Translations under genes and position numbers: made by a program
In this document: piece after piece, positions 1 through 10,409 of the stretch
How the letters are laid out: each line of letters starts with the position of its first letter
Numbering within the stretch: position 1 is the first letter of the stretch
Origin: Candidatus Amarobacter glycogenicus
GTDB lineage: Bacteria; Chloroflexota; Dehalococcoidia; Tepidiformales; Tepidiformaceae
Assembly (NCBI GenBank): GCA_016719395.1
Contig: JADJZF010000001.1
Location: 385,487 to 449,486 of the forward strand
Direction: 5' to 3'
DNA: 64,000 bases
Notes under the pieces: model-generated
What the model saw: only the letters and a program-made list of their open reading frames with translations
Told to the model about the DNA's origin: nothing
Databases searched by the model: none

Positions 1-456
1 CCGGCAGAAGAGATGGTCGTGGTGCAGCGGTCGCTGCAGCGCCCCGCCGAAGTGAACCAGGTGCTGCCAATCGAAGAACTCGAGCGGTTCCAGCGGCTCG
101 CCGCCGATCTCTACGTCGACCGTGCCGTCGCCGAGTATGCAATCGCGCTCGCGAATTCGACTCGCCACCCGGCGAAGTACGGCATCGCCCAGCACGCCCC
201 GCACATCGCGTTCGGATCGAGCCCCCGCGGCAGCATCAACCTCGTCCATGCCGGACGGGCACTGGCCCTCCTCCGCGGCCGCCGCTACGTCCTCCCATCC
301 GATGTCTACGACCTGGCGAAAGACGTGCTTCGGCATCGGCTCGTGCTGACCTACCAGGCGCTTGCCGACGGTGTGACGTCGGACCTCATCCTCGAGGCAG
401 CCCTCAAAGCGGTCCCCCAGCCGCGGATCGAACTGGCCCAGGAGTTGAGCGCGTGA
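1..456 (+). CDS. MoxR-family AAA+ ATPase, C-terminal part (5' end outside window)
   Basis: The reading frame is open from base 1, so this is the last ~151 residues of a longer protein. The visible part matches the C-terminal lid region of MoxR ATPases (AAA_lid_2), with the segment around residues 75-95 containing GSINLVHAGRALALLRGR and then the YVLPSDVYDLAKDVLRHR stretch, both typical of the family. Walker A and B motifs lie upstream of the window. MoxR proteins act as chaperone-like ATPases with VWA partners. The stop overlaps the GTG start of the DUF58 gene by 4 bp, and a VWA gene follows, the classic moxR-DUF58-VWA order, so one operon is very likely. Confidence 0.93.
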   Translation, partial: PAEEMVVVQRSLQRPAEVNQVLPIEELERFQRLAADLYVDRAVAEYAIALANSTRHPAKYGIAQHAPHIAFGSSPRGSINLVHAGRALALLRGRRYVLPSDVYDLAKDVLRHRLVLTYQALADGVTSDLILEAALKAVPQPRIELAQELSA

Positions 457-1382
457 GCACTCCAACGCTCCGTCTCGTGCGGACCGCGGATAAGCCCGGA
501 CCCGGGCCCATGCCGGATGCCATTCTCCGGGCGCTCGATATCACCATCGGGCGCCGCATGAATGGCATGCTCTCCGGCGACTATCGCTCGAAGGCACTCG
601 GCCTGGGTACCGAACTCGCGCAGGTACGCGAATACCAGCCCGGCGACGACGTCCGCCAGATCGACTGGAATGTCACAGCCCGGACTACCGTCCCGCATGT
701 TCGCGTCCAGGTCGCCGACCGGGTGCTCACCACCTGGCTGATGCTCGACACATCGCCTTCGATGGGGTTCGGTACCGCCGACCGCCGGAAGTACGATGTC
801 GCCGAAGGCGTCGCCGTCGCCGTCGGCCAGGTTGCGACGCGCCACGGAAACGCCCTTGGCCTGTTGAGTTTCGGCGATGAACACGCCCGAATGATCCCGC
901 CCGGACAGGGCCGCAAGGGCATGCTCGGACTGCTCACCCTGCTCCGCGAGGAGCCTCCGGCTGAAGGAGGCGGAGCAACCTCCCTCGGCTCGGCCATCCA
1001 GTCGCTCAACCGGATGGCGCGGCGTTCGCGACTGGTTGTTATCGTCTCGGACTTCCGCGGCCCGCGAGACTGGTCGAGTGCCCTCGTCGAGCTCGCGGGC
1101 CGTCACTCGGTCATCGCCGTCGAGATCCAGGACCCTCGCGAACAGGAAATCCCCGACGTCGGCGAACTCTGGTTGGTCGATCCGGAAACCGGTCGCCAGC
1201 TGCGCGTGGATACGCGTTCGAAGAAGTTGCGAGAGCGGTTCGCGAACGCCGCGGCCCAGGACCGTGCGGAGGTGGCCGGGATGCTCGCCCGGGCCGGCGC
1301 ACAACACGTTGTCCTCTCCACGCGCGGCGACTGGTTGCGCACGCTTGCCGGCTTTCTCAACGCGAAAGGAACTGCCCGATGA
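453..1382 (+). CDS. DUF58 domain protein (MoxR partner)
   Basis: 309 aa protein starting at GTG 453 inside the moxR stop. Residues 59-72 (REYQPGDDVRQIDW) are the DUF58 signature, and residues 99-103 (DTSPS) form a MIDAS-like DxSxS motif in a von Willebrand A-like fold. No signal peptide is visible, so it is probably cytoplasmic or membrane-associated through partners. The gene overlaps its upstream moxR and downstream VWA neighbours by 4 bp each, which implies translational coupling. In known operons of this type the proteins assemble or activate an envelope or enzyme complex; the specific client cannot be told from this window. Confidence 0.93.
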   Translation: MSTPTLRLVRTADKPGPGPMPDAILRALDITIGRRMNGMLSGDYRSKALGLGTELAQVREYQPGDDVRQIDWNVTARTTVPHVRVQVADRVLTTWLMLDTSPSMGFGTADRRKYDVAEGVAVAVGQVATRHGNALGLLSFGDEHARMIPPGQGRKGMLGLLTLLREEPPAEGGGATSLGSAIQSLNRMARRSRLVVIVSDFRGPRDWSSALVELAGRHSVIAVEIQDPREQEIPDVGELWLVDPETGRQLRVDTRSKKLRERFANAAAQDRAEVAGMLARAGAQHVVLSTRGDWLRTLAGFLNAKGTAR

Positions 1383-2383
1383 GCTTCGCCTGGCCCCTCG
1401 CCCTGCTCTCCCTCTGGCTCGTGCCCCTGGCAGTTGCGCTCTATGTCCTGGCGCAATACCGGCGGCCGAAGTACGCCGCCCGCTTCACGAACCTGGACCT
1501 GCTCGCCAACGTCGTCGAAAAGACACCGGGCTGGCGGCGCCACATCCCCGCTGTGCTCGGGCTGCTCGCCCTGGCGACCTTGCTCACCTCGCTCGCCAGG
1601 CCCGAACTCGAACACAAGGTGCCGAAAGAAGAAGCCACGGTCGTCCTCGTCACCGATATCTCCGGGTCGATGACCGCGACCGATATCGAGCCCACCAGGA
1701 TGGCCGCGGCCCAGGAAGCGGCCCATACCATGGTGGACGAACTCCCCGAGGGCTTTCGCATAGCCCTCGTCACTTTCTCCGCCGGCGTCCGGACGGTCGT
1801 CGCACCGACAACGGAAAAGGCCGTCGTCGAAGCGGCCATCGATGCCCTCAAGCCCCTCGGTGGCACCGCCATGGGCGACGGTATCGTCGAAGGTATCGCC
1901 GCCTCCCAACTCGATCCGGAAGCCATCGCCGCCACTCCGTCCTCAAAGGGTGGCCTTGACGGCGGACAGTCGGAGGATTCGCCGGTGATCATGATCCTGC
2001 TCTCCGACGGCGCGAACACCCTGGGCCAGACGGACCCCATCGACGCCGCGCAGCAGGCGAAGGAACTCGGCATCCCTATCTTCGCCATCGCTCTCGGCAC
2101 GCAAGATGGCGTGGCCGTCGTCACTGATAGCCAGGGTCGACAGCGTTCCATCAACGTTCCCCCCGACGAGGACACCTTGCAGGAGATCGCAGCCACGACC
2201 GGCGGTAAGTTCTTCTCCGCCCCGTCCGCCGACGATCTCGAGTCCATCTACGAGGACCTCGGTTCCAGGATCGGCTACGACATCGAGACAACGGAGATCA
2301 CAGTTGGCTTCGCCGCCGCGGCCGCCATCCTCGTCCTCGGCGCGGGTGGGCTGAGCCTGCTCTGGTTCAACCGCTTCCCGTAG
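1379..2383 (+). CDS. VWA domain membrane protein (BatA-like)
   Basis: 334 aa. An N-terminal membrane segment (about residues 4-25), a second one (about 56-72), a VWA domain with MIDAS motif DISGS at residues 93-97 and a C-terminal transmembrane helix (about 307-330) ending in FNRFP give the BatA/BatB layout. The ATG overlaps the DUF58 stop (ATGA). It should present a metal-binding VWA domain on the outer face of the membrane and work with MoxR and DUF58. A strong hairpin follows 66 bp after the stop, which closes the operon. Confidence 0.92.
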   Translation: MSFAWPLALLSLWLVPLAVALYVLAQYRRPKYAARFTNLDLLANVVEKTPGWRRHIPAVLGLLALATLLTSLARPELEHKVPKEEATVVLVTDISGSMTATDIEPTRMAAAQEAAHTMVDELPEGFRIALVTFSAGVRTVVAPTTEKAVVEAAIDALKPLGGTAMGDGIVEGIAASQLDPEAIAATPSSKGGLDGGQSEDSPVIMILLSDGANTLGQTDPIDAAQQAKELGIPIFAIALGTQDGVAVVTDSQGRQRSINVPPDEDTLQEIAATTGGKFFSAPSADDLESIYEDLGSRIGYDIETTEITVGFAAAAAILVLGAGGLSLLWFNRFP

Positions 2384-2448
2384 AGGCACTCGCGGGGACC
2401 GGCAGGCCGGAGCGTCTGCGCGACGCCGTCGATGCTGGAAACGCCGAA

Positions 2449-2477
2449 CGCCCTCTCCGTTCTGAACGGAGAGGGCG
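2449..2477. terminator. Terminator hairpin between VWA gene and convergent secreted-protein gene
   Basis: A 14-bp perfect inverted repeat centred on T2463 (arms 2449-2462 and 2464-2477), followed on the plus strand by a T-rich stretch. It sits between two convergent genes and can serve both. Confidence 0.8.
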
Positions 2478-2498
2478 TCTGTTCTTGCGAGGGTCGAG

Positions 2499-3488
2499 TT
2501 ACCGGCGGCGGCGTGTGGCGAATGCCCCGCCGACCAGCCCGAGGAAGACTGTGCTGGCCCCAACGAGGAGCAGCATCTGGGCCTGCGTTCCGCGGTGCGC
2601 GGCGCCCGTGCCGGCGGCTGGGGGTAACGGCACACCGTCTTCGGTCGAGGTCTGCGGTTGCACCGGCTCCGGCTCCTGCTTCGGCGAGTCCGGCTCGGTC
2701 GTCTGCTTGCCGGGGTTCGTCCCGCCACCGTTACCCGGGTTGTCTGCGGGCTTCGGGGCCGGCGTGGCGGTCTGCTCTTCGATCGGCGTAGCTACGTCGC
2801 TCGGCGCCGGCGGCACGTCTCCCTTCGGTTCGTCCTTCGGAGCATCCTGTCCCGGCTCCGCGACCGGCGTGACCGTGACCGGCGGCGTCGGGGTGTTGGC
2901 CGGGGCCGGCGTGGCGATCGTGGCTTCCCCGAAGTACACGTCATCGAAGAGAACGACATGAATGCCGGGAATGCTGCTGTTGGACGGGTTCGGGTGCTTC
3001 ACGGCGGTCGCCCGCACGCGGACTGAATGGGCGCCGGCCGGCGCGACTTCGTTGAAGCCGAGCGTGATCCAGAGGCCTCGCTGGCCAGCCGTGAACCCGC
3101 CGTACTGGAGCCCACCGCCGGTCAGGAGGTTGCTTCCGCTGCAATCGTTCGATGCGTAGTAGTGCAGTCCGATGCCTGCCCCGGTGTTAGCCGGCGAGGC
3201 TGCTTCCACGAACGCCTTGGTGCTCACGGTGTACTGCGTCCCGGCCTGGATGCCGCCGACGCAATACCAGCCGCTGTAGTACGAATTGCCCGTGCCCTGG
3301 TAGTTGTTGGTCACTGCCATGGCGCCGTTCTGCGGCTGCGGGTTGCCCGAGAAGTTGTCCCAGCCGGCCACGCCGTTCGAGAAGTTCCCGTTGGTAATGA
3401 GGTTCGGGCCGGCTGCGGCGGCAACCAGGATGCTGGCCGCGGGGATGGCCGCGGCGGCAGCAAGGACGAGGGCTTTGAAGCGGTTCAT
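2499..3488 (-). CDS. Secreted, probably wall-anchored protein with carbohydrate-binding-like domain
   Basis: 329 aa. The N-terminus (MNRFKALVLAAAAAIPAA...) is a Sec signal peptide. Residues ~28-190 start with LITNGNFSNGVAGWDNFSG, the hallmark opening of CBM4/9-type beta-sandwich domains. A long Pro/Thr/Glu/Lys-rich linker (~190-290) follows, then PLPPAAGTG, a hydrophobic helix and RRRR at the C-terminus, which resembles an LPXTG-type sorting signal. I infer a surface protein that binds glycan or another extracellular ligand; no catalytic domain is visible. It is convergent to the VWA operon and has a 9-bp inverted repeat just upstream of its start. Confidence 0.85.
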   Translation of the reverse strand: MNRFKALVLAAAAAIPAASILVAAAAGPNLITNGNFSNGVAGWDNFSGNPQPQNGAMAVTNNYQGTGNSYYSGWYCVGGIQAGTQYTVSTKAFVEAASPANTGAGIGLHYYASNDCSGSNLLTGGGLQYGGFTAGQRGLWITLGFNEVAPAGAHSVRVRATAVKHPNPSNSSIPGIHVVLFDDVYFGEATIATPAPANTPTPPVTVTPVAEPGQDAPKDEPKGDVPPAPSDVATPIEEQTATPAPKPADNPGNGGGTNPGKQTTEPDSPKQEPEPVQPQTSTEDGVPLPPAAGTGAAHRGTQAQMLLLVGASTVFLGLVGGAFATRRRR

Positions 3489-3491
3489 TGG

Positions 3492-3523
3492 TGTCTAACT
3501 CCCGGTGGTTTGGCAGTTAGACA
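3492..3523 (-). promoter_or_regulatory. Inverted repeat upstream of the secreted-protein start
   Basis: Arms TGTCTAACT (3492-3500) and AGTTAGACA (3515-3523) are perfectly complementary, with a 14-base spacer. The repeat begins 3 bases upstream of the ATG at 3488, so it could be an operator or an mRNA hairpin covering the ribosome-binding region (GGGAG at about 3499-3503). Confidence 0.45.
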
Positions 3524-3534
3524 TCTCGCCGCGG

Positions 3535-3552
3535 GATCTCTTACACGAGATC
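3535..3552. terminator. Weak hairpin overlapping the P450 stop region
   Basis: GATCTC (3535-3540) and GAGATC (3547-3552) form a 6-bp stem with a 6-base loop just after the end of the P450 gene. There is no long T-run, so termination is only possible. Confidence 0.3.
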
Positions 3553-3554
3553 TC

Positions 3555-4849
3555 CTACCGTTCGGGCGTGAACTTCACCGGAAGGTGCTTCACCCCGTTG
3601 ATGAAGTTGGACCGCAGTCGCTCCGGGGGCCCGGCCAGGTCGATATCCGGGAAGCGGCGGAAGAGCTCCTGGAACATGACTTTCAGTTCTTTCTTCGCGA
3701 AGCCCGAGCCGAGGCAGAAGTGCTCTCCGATACCGAAAGCCAGGTGGTCGTTCGGTGTGCGGGTGATATCGAACCGGTAGGGGTCCACGAACATCTCCTC
3801 GTCCCGGTTCACCGAGGGATACCACATGATCAGCCGGTCACCGGCCTTCAAAGTCTTCCCCCGGATCTCGACATCCGCCGTGACGGTCCGCGCCATGTGG
3901 TGCACCGGCGAAACCCAGCGCAGGATCTCCTCGATCGCGCTGTCCAGCAGCGACATGTCCTTCAGGAGTTTCGCTTTCTCCTCCGGATGTTCGCACAGCA
4001 CCTGGAGGCCGCCGGAGATGGCGTTCCGGGTGGTCTCGTTACCGGCGACGATGAGCAGGAAACAGAACGCGAGCAGGTCTCCTTCGCTCAGCTTCTCACC
4101 GTCGATCTCCGATTCGAGGAGAAGCGTGATGAGGTCGTTCTCGCGGGGGTTGGCGCGGCGCTCTTCGAGCCGTTCACGGAAGTAGGCGAACATCGTCGCG
4201 AAGCCGGTCATAGCGGTCAGGCGTGCCGCCGCGCCCGTGCCGCGTTCGGCCTCGGGGATGTCGGTCTGGTATTCGGGGTCGCCGGAGCCGAGGACTTTGT
4301 TCGTCAGCTCGAACATGAGCGGCCAGTCCTTCTGCTCCAGGCCCATCATCCCGCAGATGACGGCGAGGGGAGCTGGCTGGCGACTTCGAGGACGAAGTCG
4401 CATTCACCGGTGCGCGCGATCTTGTCGAGGACCACGTTCGTAATCCTGCGAATCTCCGGTTCGAGCGCGTTTACGGCTCGCGGCGTGAAACCCTTGTTCA
4501 CGAGGAGACGCATCTTCACATGGCGGGGAGGATCCATGGTGATCACGCTGGCGTTGCCGCCGGTAGCCTGGGCGGCGTTGGCCGGGTCGTTCTGCATCAT
4601 CTCCGCCAGCGCTTCAGGCCGGATTCCGGGGCCGGCGATGCCCTTGCTGGAGATGAACAACTCGGGATTGCGCGAGATGAAGCGGACGTCTTCGTACTTC
4701 GTAATCGCCCAGAAGCCGTTCCAGTTGTCGCCACCCTCGTTCCAGTAAACGGGGTCCGAGTTCCGGATCAGGCGGAGCGCCTCGTGGTGGCGGCCCTCCA
4801 TGAACATTTCCGGGTCGTTGAGGTTGATCGGTGCAGTGGGAGCGGTCAT
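3555..4849 (-). CDS. Cytochrome P450 (one frameshift)
   Basis: Two overlapping frames (N-terminal part 4849 to about 4370, C-terminal part about 4367 to 3555) join into one complete P450 of ~430 aa. The join restores the run ...VLEVASQLP-LAVICGMMG; one C is missing in the GGGG run at 4367-4370 (plus strand). The C-terminal part has the I-helix AGNETTRN, the ExxR motif in SAIEEILRW, and the heme loop FGIGEHFCLG with the Cys ligand. This is a soluble bacterial class of the CYP107/CYP125-like type, often acting on lipids or steroids, but the substrate is unknown. A small ferredoxin gene lies 105 bp upstream on the same strand and is the likely electron donor. The frameshift is more likely a read error than decay because all motifs are intact. 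Confidence 0.88.
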
Positions 4850-4873
4850 GTGTGGCTTACCTCTGAGTTGTGC

Positions 4874-4896
4874 GAGAACCCGGATGTCCGGTTCTC
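4874..4896. other. Hairpin between ferredoxin and P450 genes
   Basis: GAGAACC (4874-4880) pairs with GGTTCTC (4890-4896), extended by a GG/CC pair inside. Lying between two co-directional genes of one probable operon, it may tune the ferredoxin to P450 ratio. Confidence 0.35.
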
Positions 4897-4954
4897 ATGC
4901 GTGGCTGACGAGTTCTTGGGTCCCGGTGGGATCCGGCAGGGCAGTGGAGCGTGC

Positions 4955-5146
4955 TTACTTCACCCAGGCGATCGCCTGCCGCGGGCAAAGGCGGATCGCC
5001 CGGTTGACCTTTTCTTCGAGGTCCTTCGAGACTTCCTCGACGAGGACGACGCTCACGTCGTCGTCACCTACGCGAAAGACCTCCGGTGCGGCGCCCTGGC
5101 ACTTCGCATGGCCTTCACACATGTCGGTGTTGACTTTGACTTTCAT
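4955..5146 (-). CDS. Small P450-type ferredoxin, probably [3Fe-4S]
   Basis: 63 aa, starting at ATG 5146 with a GGAGA ribosome-binding site; the frame is open upstream but that part has no family character. The cluster motif is C10-x2-H13-x2-C16 with C-terminal CP (RLCPRQAI). The middle Cys of a normal [4Fe-4S] motif is replaced by His, which in known P450-partner ferredoxins (for example the mycobacterial CYP51 partner) means a [3Fe-4S] cluster. It is immediately upstream of the P450 on the same strand, so it should deliver electrons to it. No reductase is encoded nearby. Confidence 0.9.
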   Translation of the reverse strand: MKVKVNTDMCEGHAKCQGAAPEVFRVGDDDVSVVLVEEVSKDLEEKVNRAIRLCPRQAIAWVK

Positions 5147-5259
5147 TTGCGGCGTTCTCCGGATGGGTGTGGGCGCAAGCTCGCCCCAGCGTGGGAGAGG
5201 ATACATCCCTACCGGCCGGTAGGCGACAGAGTTCTGCCTCCTGCTAACGTAGTCCACAC

Positions 5260-5898
5260 ATGGCAGCCGACACCGGCATCGACGAGTGGCTGGAGAGCGA
5301 AGGCATCGTCGATCGGCGCAGCCGGGTAGAGGCGATGGTGGTACTCGCCGAGGCCGGCCTCACCCGCGCCGGCAAACAACGGATGGCTGACTCCAAGCTG
5401 CCTCGCGCCCGGGAAGTGCTCTGGGCAAAGGTGATACCGGTGTGTTCCGATGCCGCCTGCATTGCGGCGGTCGGAACGCCCCCGATGCCGATAGTCACGA
5501 CGACGCGGGATCGATGCTGCGTTTGCGGTGGTTCCAACACGCGCCGGGCAGTGAAGGCGATGCTTGAGGCCTGCGCCGCTCGCGGCCTGCAGCGAATCCT
5601 CCTGCTCGGCGGGAGCAAGGCCGCGCACGTCGAGCTGCGCGCGGCGCTGGCCGGATCGCCGGTCGAGGTCCGGATTATCGACGGCCTGAACGCCAGCCCA
5701 AGCACAAAGACGGCGCTCCCGGACCTCGAATGGGCCCAGCTCCTCGTCGTCTGGGCGTCCACGCAGCTTCCGCACCGCGTGTCGCAGTCCTATACCGAGA
5801 ACCGCCCGCGAGACCTGCCGCAGATCACCGTCGCGCGCCGCGGCGTCGAGGCCCTCTGCCAGGAGGTTGCGAAGTTCGCCTCGGGCGGGCGCGGGTAG
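5260..5898 (+). CDS. Hypothetical protein with Cys-rich motif and GG loop
   Basis: 212 aa, not recognised with confidence. The N-terminal half (to ~80) is helical and may bind nucleic acid (RSRVEAMVVLAEAGLTRAGKQRM). A CCVCGGSNTRR segment near residue 88 and the IILLLGGSKAA-like loop (RILLLGGSKAAHVELR) recall DUF2325-type alpha/beta domains that follow a Cys-containing nucleotide-like fold, but this is only resemblance. It is divergent from the ferredoxin-P450 pair (113-bp shared upstream region) and 78 bp before the acyl-CoA ligase. No signal peptide or membrane helix is visible. Confidence 0.72.
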   Translation: MAADTGIDEWLESEGIVDRRSRVEAMVVLAEAGLTRAGKQRMADSKLPRAREVLWAKVIPVCSDAACIAAVGTPPMPIVTTTRDRCCVCGGSNTRRAVKAMLEACAARGLQRILLLGGSKAAHVELRAALAGSPVEVRIIDGLNASPSTKTALPDLEWAQLLVVWASTQLPHRVSQSYTENRPRDLPQITVARRGVEALCQEVAKFASGGRG

Positions 5899-5976
5899 TT
5901 CGGTCTCGCTCCTCCCGTCTCCCTTCCGTGCTTGGTAGAATCGCTTCCGCACTCACCAAAGTCCCGGAGGCCACCC

Positions 5977-7563
<1,587 letters not shown>

Positions 7564-7648
7564 GGCGGCGATTATGGGGGCCGAACTCACCGTTCGGCGC
7601 GCTGCGCTATCCTGAAACTTCGATTCTCACCAATTGGGGGCCGCACCC

Positions 7649-7948
7649 ATGGCTGTCATTTCCTATTTCCCGATTTCCCTGCCGCCAGAAGCCCGCGAGG
7701 GCTTCGAGAAGACTTGGATGACCCGCGTCGGCGCCGTCGATACCTTCCCCGGTTTCATCTCCACCGAACTGCTTGCCCTCCCGGACCGGGGCGAATACGT
7801 CGTCCTTAGCCGGTTCACGGATGAGGCCTCTTTCGAGGCATGGATCACGTCCGATAACTTCACCGCCGGACACCGCGGCGAGAGCTATGCGAGCTACAAA
7901 GAGAATCCCTTCCTCAAGTCGCACAAGCTCTTCGAGGTTCTCGGCTAA
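7649..7948 (+). CDS. Antibiotic biosynthesis monooxygenase-like (ABM) small protein
   Basis: 99 aa from ATG 7649, with a GGGGG ribosome-binding stretch at 7636-7640. The layout (a strand in MAVISYFPISL, a helix, PGFISTELL, then EYVVLSRFTDEASFEAW) is the ferredoxin-like ABM fold, and the W in FEAWITSDNF is the usual family position. Members are dimeric cofactorless monooxygenases, heme-degrading enzymes or stress proteins; the role here is not determined. It follows the acyl-CoA ligase by 85 bp. Confidence 0.82.
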   Translation: MAVISYFPISLPPEAREGFEKTWMTRVGAVDTFPGFISTELLALPDRGEYVVLSRFTDEASFEAWITSDNFTAGHRGESYASYKENPFLKSHKLFEVLG

Positions 7949-8115
7949 GTTCCTGCGTGAAGTAGTTCACGCAAGAGTAACCTTTCGCGCGCCTCGAGCG
8001 TTATAGCTATCGGAAGTGCGGACACAGCGCTGGCGATGTGCTGCTGGCGGCGGAGAGCACCGCCGTCCGGTGGCGCCTCGATTTCGTGACGCTTCGGGGC
8101 TGCTACGCTGTGTCC

Positions 8116-8733
8116 ATGCCGCCGCCTGAGAAGTTCGAGACCTGCTGGGGCCCGGGAGACGCGCTCATGGCCGCCTACCATGACACTGAGTGGGCGGTCC
8201 CCTGCCACGATGACGCTGAGCTCTTCGAGCGTCTCATGCTCGAGGGCTTCCAGGCCGGCCTGTCGTGGTCGACGATCCTGAACAAGCGTGAGAACTTCCG
8301 GCGCGCCTTCGATGGGTGGGACCCCGTCGTCGTGGCAGGCTATGGGGACCAGAAGGTCGCCGAGCTGCTCCAAGACTCCGGCATCGTCCGCAATCGCCTC
8401 AAGATCTCGGGCGCAGTGCAGAATGCGCGTGCGTTCCTCCGGGTCCAGGAAGACCACGGCACGTTCGACCGATTCGGCTGGTCGTTCGTTGGCGGCGCGC
8501 CGCTGCTCCGGGCGGCTCCTTCGTCCTGGCGCGACGTACCCGCGAAGACGCCCGAATCCGATGCCCTTTCCCGCGCTCTCCAGCGTGCCGGGTTTACCTT
8601 TGTGGGCTCCACCATCTGCTACGCATTCATGCAAAGCGTCGGCATGGTCAACGACCACCTCGAAGCGTGCCCGGCACGTCGGGCCGTGACTTTCGAGGGC
8701 GGCAACGAGCGGGCGCGCCAGGCTTCGTTCTGA
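8116..8733 (+). CDS. tag: DNA-3-methyladenine glycosylase I
   Basis: 205 aa. It aligns throughout with E. coli Tag: C10 and H22 near the start and H/C in NDHLEAC at the end are the zinc ligands, and the catalytic Glu lies in LEGFQAGLSW (E43). The TICYAFMQ..G segment is also conserved. It removes 3-methyladenine from alkylated DNA. The start at ATG 8116 follows a TACGCT -10-like box (8104-8109) by 6 bases, so the mRNA may be leaderless; the frame extends upstream but without homology. Confidence 0.95.
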   Translation: MPPPEKFETCWGPGDALMAAYHDTEWAVPCHDDAELFERLMLEGFQAGLSWSTILNKRENFRRAFDGWDPVVVAGYGDQKVAELLQDSGIVRNRLKISGAVQNARAFLRVQEDHGTFDRFGWSFVGGAPLLRAAPSSWRDVPAKTPESDALSRALQRAGFTFVGSTICYAFMQSVGMVNDHLEACPARRAVTFEGGNERARQASF

Positions 8734-8753
8734 GCGCCGCGGCGGTATGAGAA

Positions 8754-9507
8754 TCAGCTGACCGGATACGGCAGCTCGAACAGCTTGTCGTCGACCGAGT
8801 TACTGACCTGGGTCGCGGTCATCTTCACTCCGCCCGTCGCGAAGGAAAGCATGATGCTGTCCTTCTCATCGAGGCAGAAGGTGCTTTGAGGCGCCGGTGC
8901 TGGGCGTCGTCTCGAAACACCGTGCCGTTCGTCCGGCGATGGTCTGCTTCGGCAGCTCCTTCACGTCGGTCCCTTTCCGGGCCTCGTCGATAGCCTTCTT
9001 CACGTCGACGCCGCCGCTGCCGAGGCTGTTGTCCTTCGAGCACGAGCCGCCGAGACCAAAGTTGCTGCAGAAGTACGTCGTCGTGCCGTCCTGGATGACC
9101 GTGAGGATGAAGTCACCCGATCCGGGGAGGGTCAGCTTTATCTGGGAGGCCAGCTTCGGTGGCTTGCTGGCCACCACTGCCGTGCCTTTCTGCTTCTGGC
9201 CCTGCATGTCGAGCTCGACGTCGTACGTCGCCTGGTAGGTCTTGGTGATCGACTCAGCGGCGATGCGGTCGAAGATCGAGTCGGCCGTCTCCGTCGTGGC
9301 CGAAGGCTTTGTCGGCTCGGCGGTCTTCCCCGCCGCGACAGTCGGGGAACCGTCCGCCGACGCCTTCGTCGCGTCTCCGCTTGTCGTCGCCGTCGCCTCC
9401 GCGCGCGAGCCACTGTCCCCGTCGTCGTCGTCGTCGTCGTCTCCCCCGCAGGCCCCAAGCAGAAGGCCCCCAGCGATCGTGAGCGAGACCAGATACCGTA
9501 GTTTCAC
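8754..9507 (-). CDS. Lipoprotein with LolA/LppX-like domain (one frameshift)
   Basis: Starts at GTG 9507. The N-terminus MKLRYLVSLTIAGGLLLGACGG has a lipobox (LLGAC), followed by an Asp-rich patch and a Thr/Ser/Ala linker. The ~150-residue domain (SIFDRIAAESITKTYQATYDVEL...) resembles the concave beta-sheet lipoproteins such as LppX/LprG or LolA, though only by pattern. The frame as given ends early at 8866, but removing one base of the CC at 8894-8895 restores a natural C-terminus (...STAPQSTFCLDEKDSIML, ending in LPYPVS at 8754). It is convergent with tag. Confidence 0.75.
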
Positions 9508-9608
9508 GAGTTACCCCCAGGTCGTCCCCTGGATCTTCGGCACGTGTCTCGCTTCCAATCACCGCCGGGAGAGCCGCCACGGGACAGAGCAACGTAAAAT
9601 CCCTGGTC

Positions 9609-10313
9609 ATGAGTCAACCTGAATCTGCCCGCCCACTCATCGCATCCGGCATGGCTCGCCAACTCGCCGCATTTCGCAGCGCCCTTGACGCTGGAATGCC
9701 ACGGGTCGGTTGGAAGATCGGGATCAACGATCCGGCTGCCCAGCAGCGCCTGGGCCTCGGTGCGACGCTTGTCGGCTGGCTTGATGGCCGGCGCGTCCTC
9801 CCGCAAGGACCGCCATACCGGCCGCCGGCGGGCTCGAAGCCTCGCATCGAAGCCGAAGTCGCCGTGCGGCTCGCTTCCGATGTCCCGGCCGGGGCGGATC
9901 TGGATGATGCGCGGGCAGCCATCGCGGCCGTGGCGCCGGCTATCGAGTTTGTGGACGCGGCGAAGCCGCTTTCGCCGCTCGATGCGCTGCTCGCCAGTGA
10001 CATCCTCCATGACGGTGTGCTCTTCGGCAGCGAACTCCCGCTCGCAGCCGCCTCCGGGCTGGTTGCGCAAGGGTTCCCGGCGGTGAAGCTCAACGGAGCG
10101 CCCGCTCGTAACGGTCTGCCGGGCCGCTATCCTGAGGACCTCGCCGAGGTCGTCGCCCATGTCGCCAACGTCCTCGCGGAAAACGGCGAAGCGCTGCAGG
10201 CGGGCGACCGTATCATCTGCGGCTCGTACATCGATCCGTTCGACATCGTTCCCGGGGATGAGGTCGTCGCCGATTTTGGCCCCCTCGGCCTGGTCGCCTT
10301 TCACGTCGCTTAG
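9609..10313 (+). CDS. 2-keto-4-pentenoate hydratase / fumarylacetoacetate hydrolase-family protein (MhpD-like)
   Basis: 234 aa. GWKIGINDP near residue 34, the metal-binding IEAEVAV at about residue 79 and AIEFVD at about 115 mark the MhpD/FAH hydratase family, which hydrates 2-oxopent-4-enoates in meta-cleavage pathways or decarboxylates 4-oxalocrotonate. The start ATG 9609 is 8 bases after TAAAAT (9595-9600), a good -10 box, so a leaderless transcript is likely. It is divergent from the lipoprotein. No ring-cleavage dioxygenase is in the window, so the substrate is open. Confidence 0.87.
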   Translation: MSQPESARPLIASGMARQLAAFRSALDAGMPRVGWKIGINDPAAQQRLGLGATLVGWLDGRRVLPQGPPYRPPAGSKPRIEAEVAVRLASDVPAGADLDDARAAIAAVAPAIEFVDAAKPLSPLDALLASDILHDGVLFGSELPLAAASGLVAQGFPAVKLNGAPARNGLPGRYPEDLAEVVAHVANVLAENGEALQAGDRIICGSYIDPFDIVPGDEVVADFGPLGLVAFHVA

Positions 10314-10409
10314 GTTGAGGCGGGGTCTCCCGGCGGTGCTAACCGTCGCAACCCGACACATGGGAGTTCCGGTAGAGTTATCCACAACTCAACTCATCGG
10401 AGCTCCGCC

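Noticed and set aside
3027..4748. 573-residue plus-strand frame opposite the secreted protein and P450
   Set aside because: It is a high-GC shadow of two real genes and shows no family signature.
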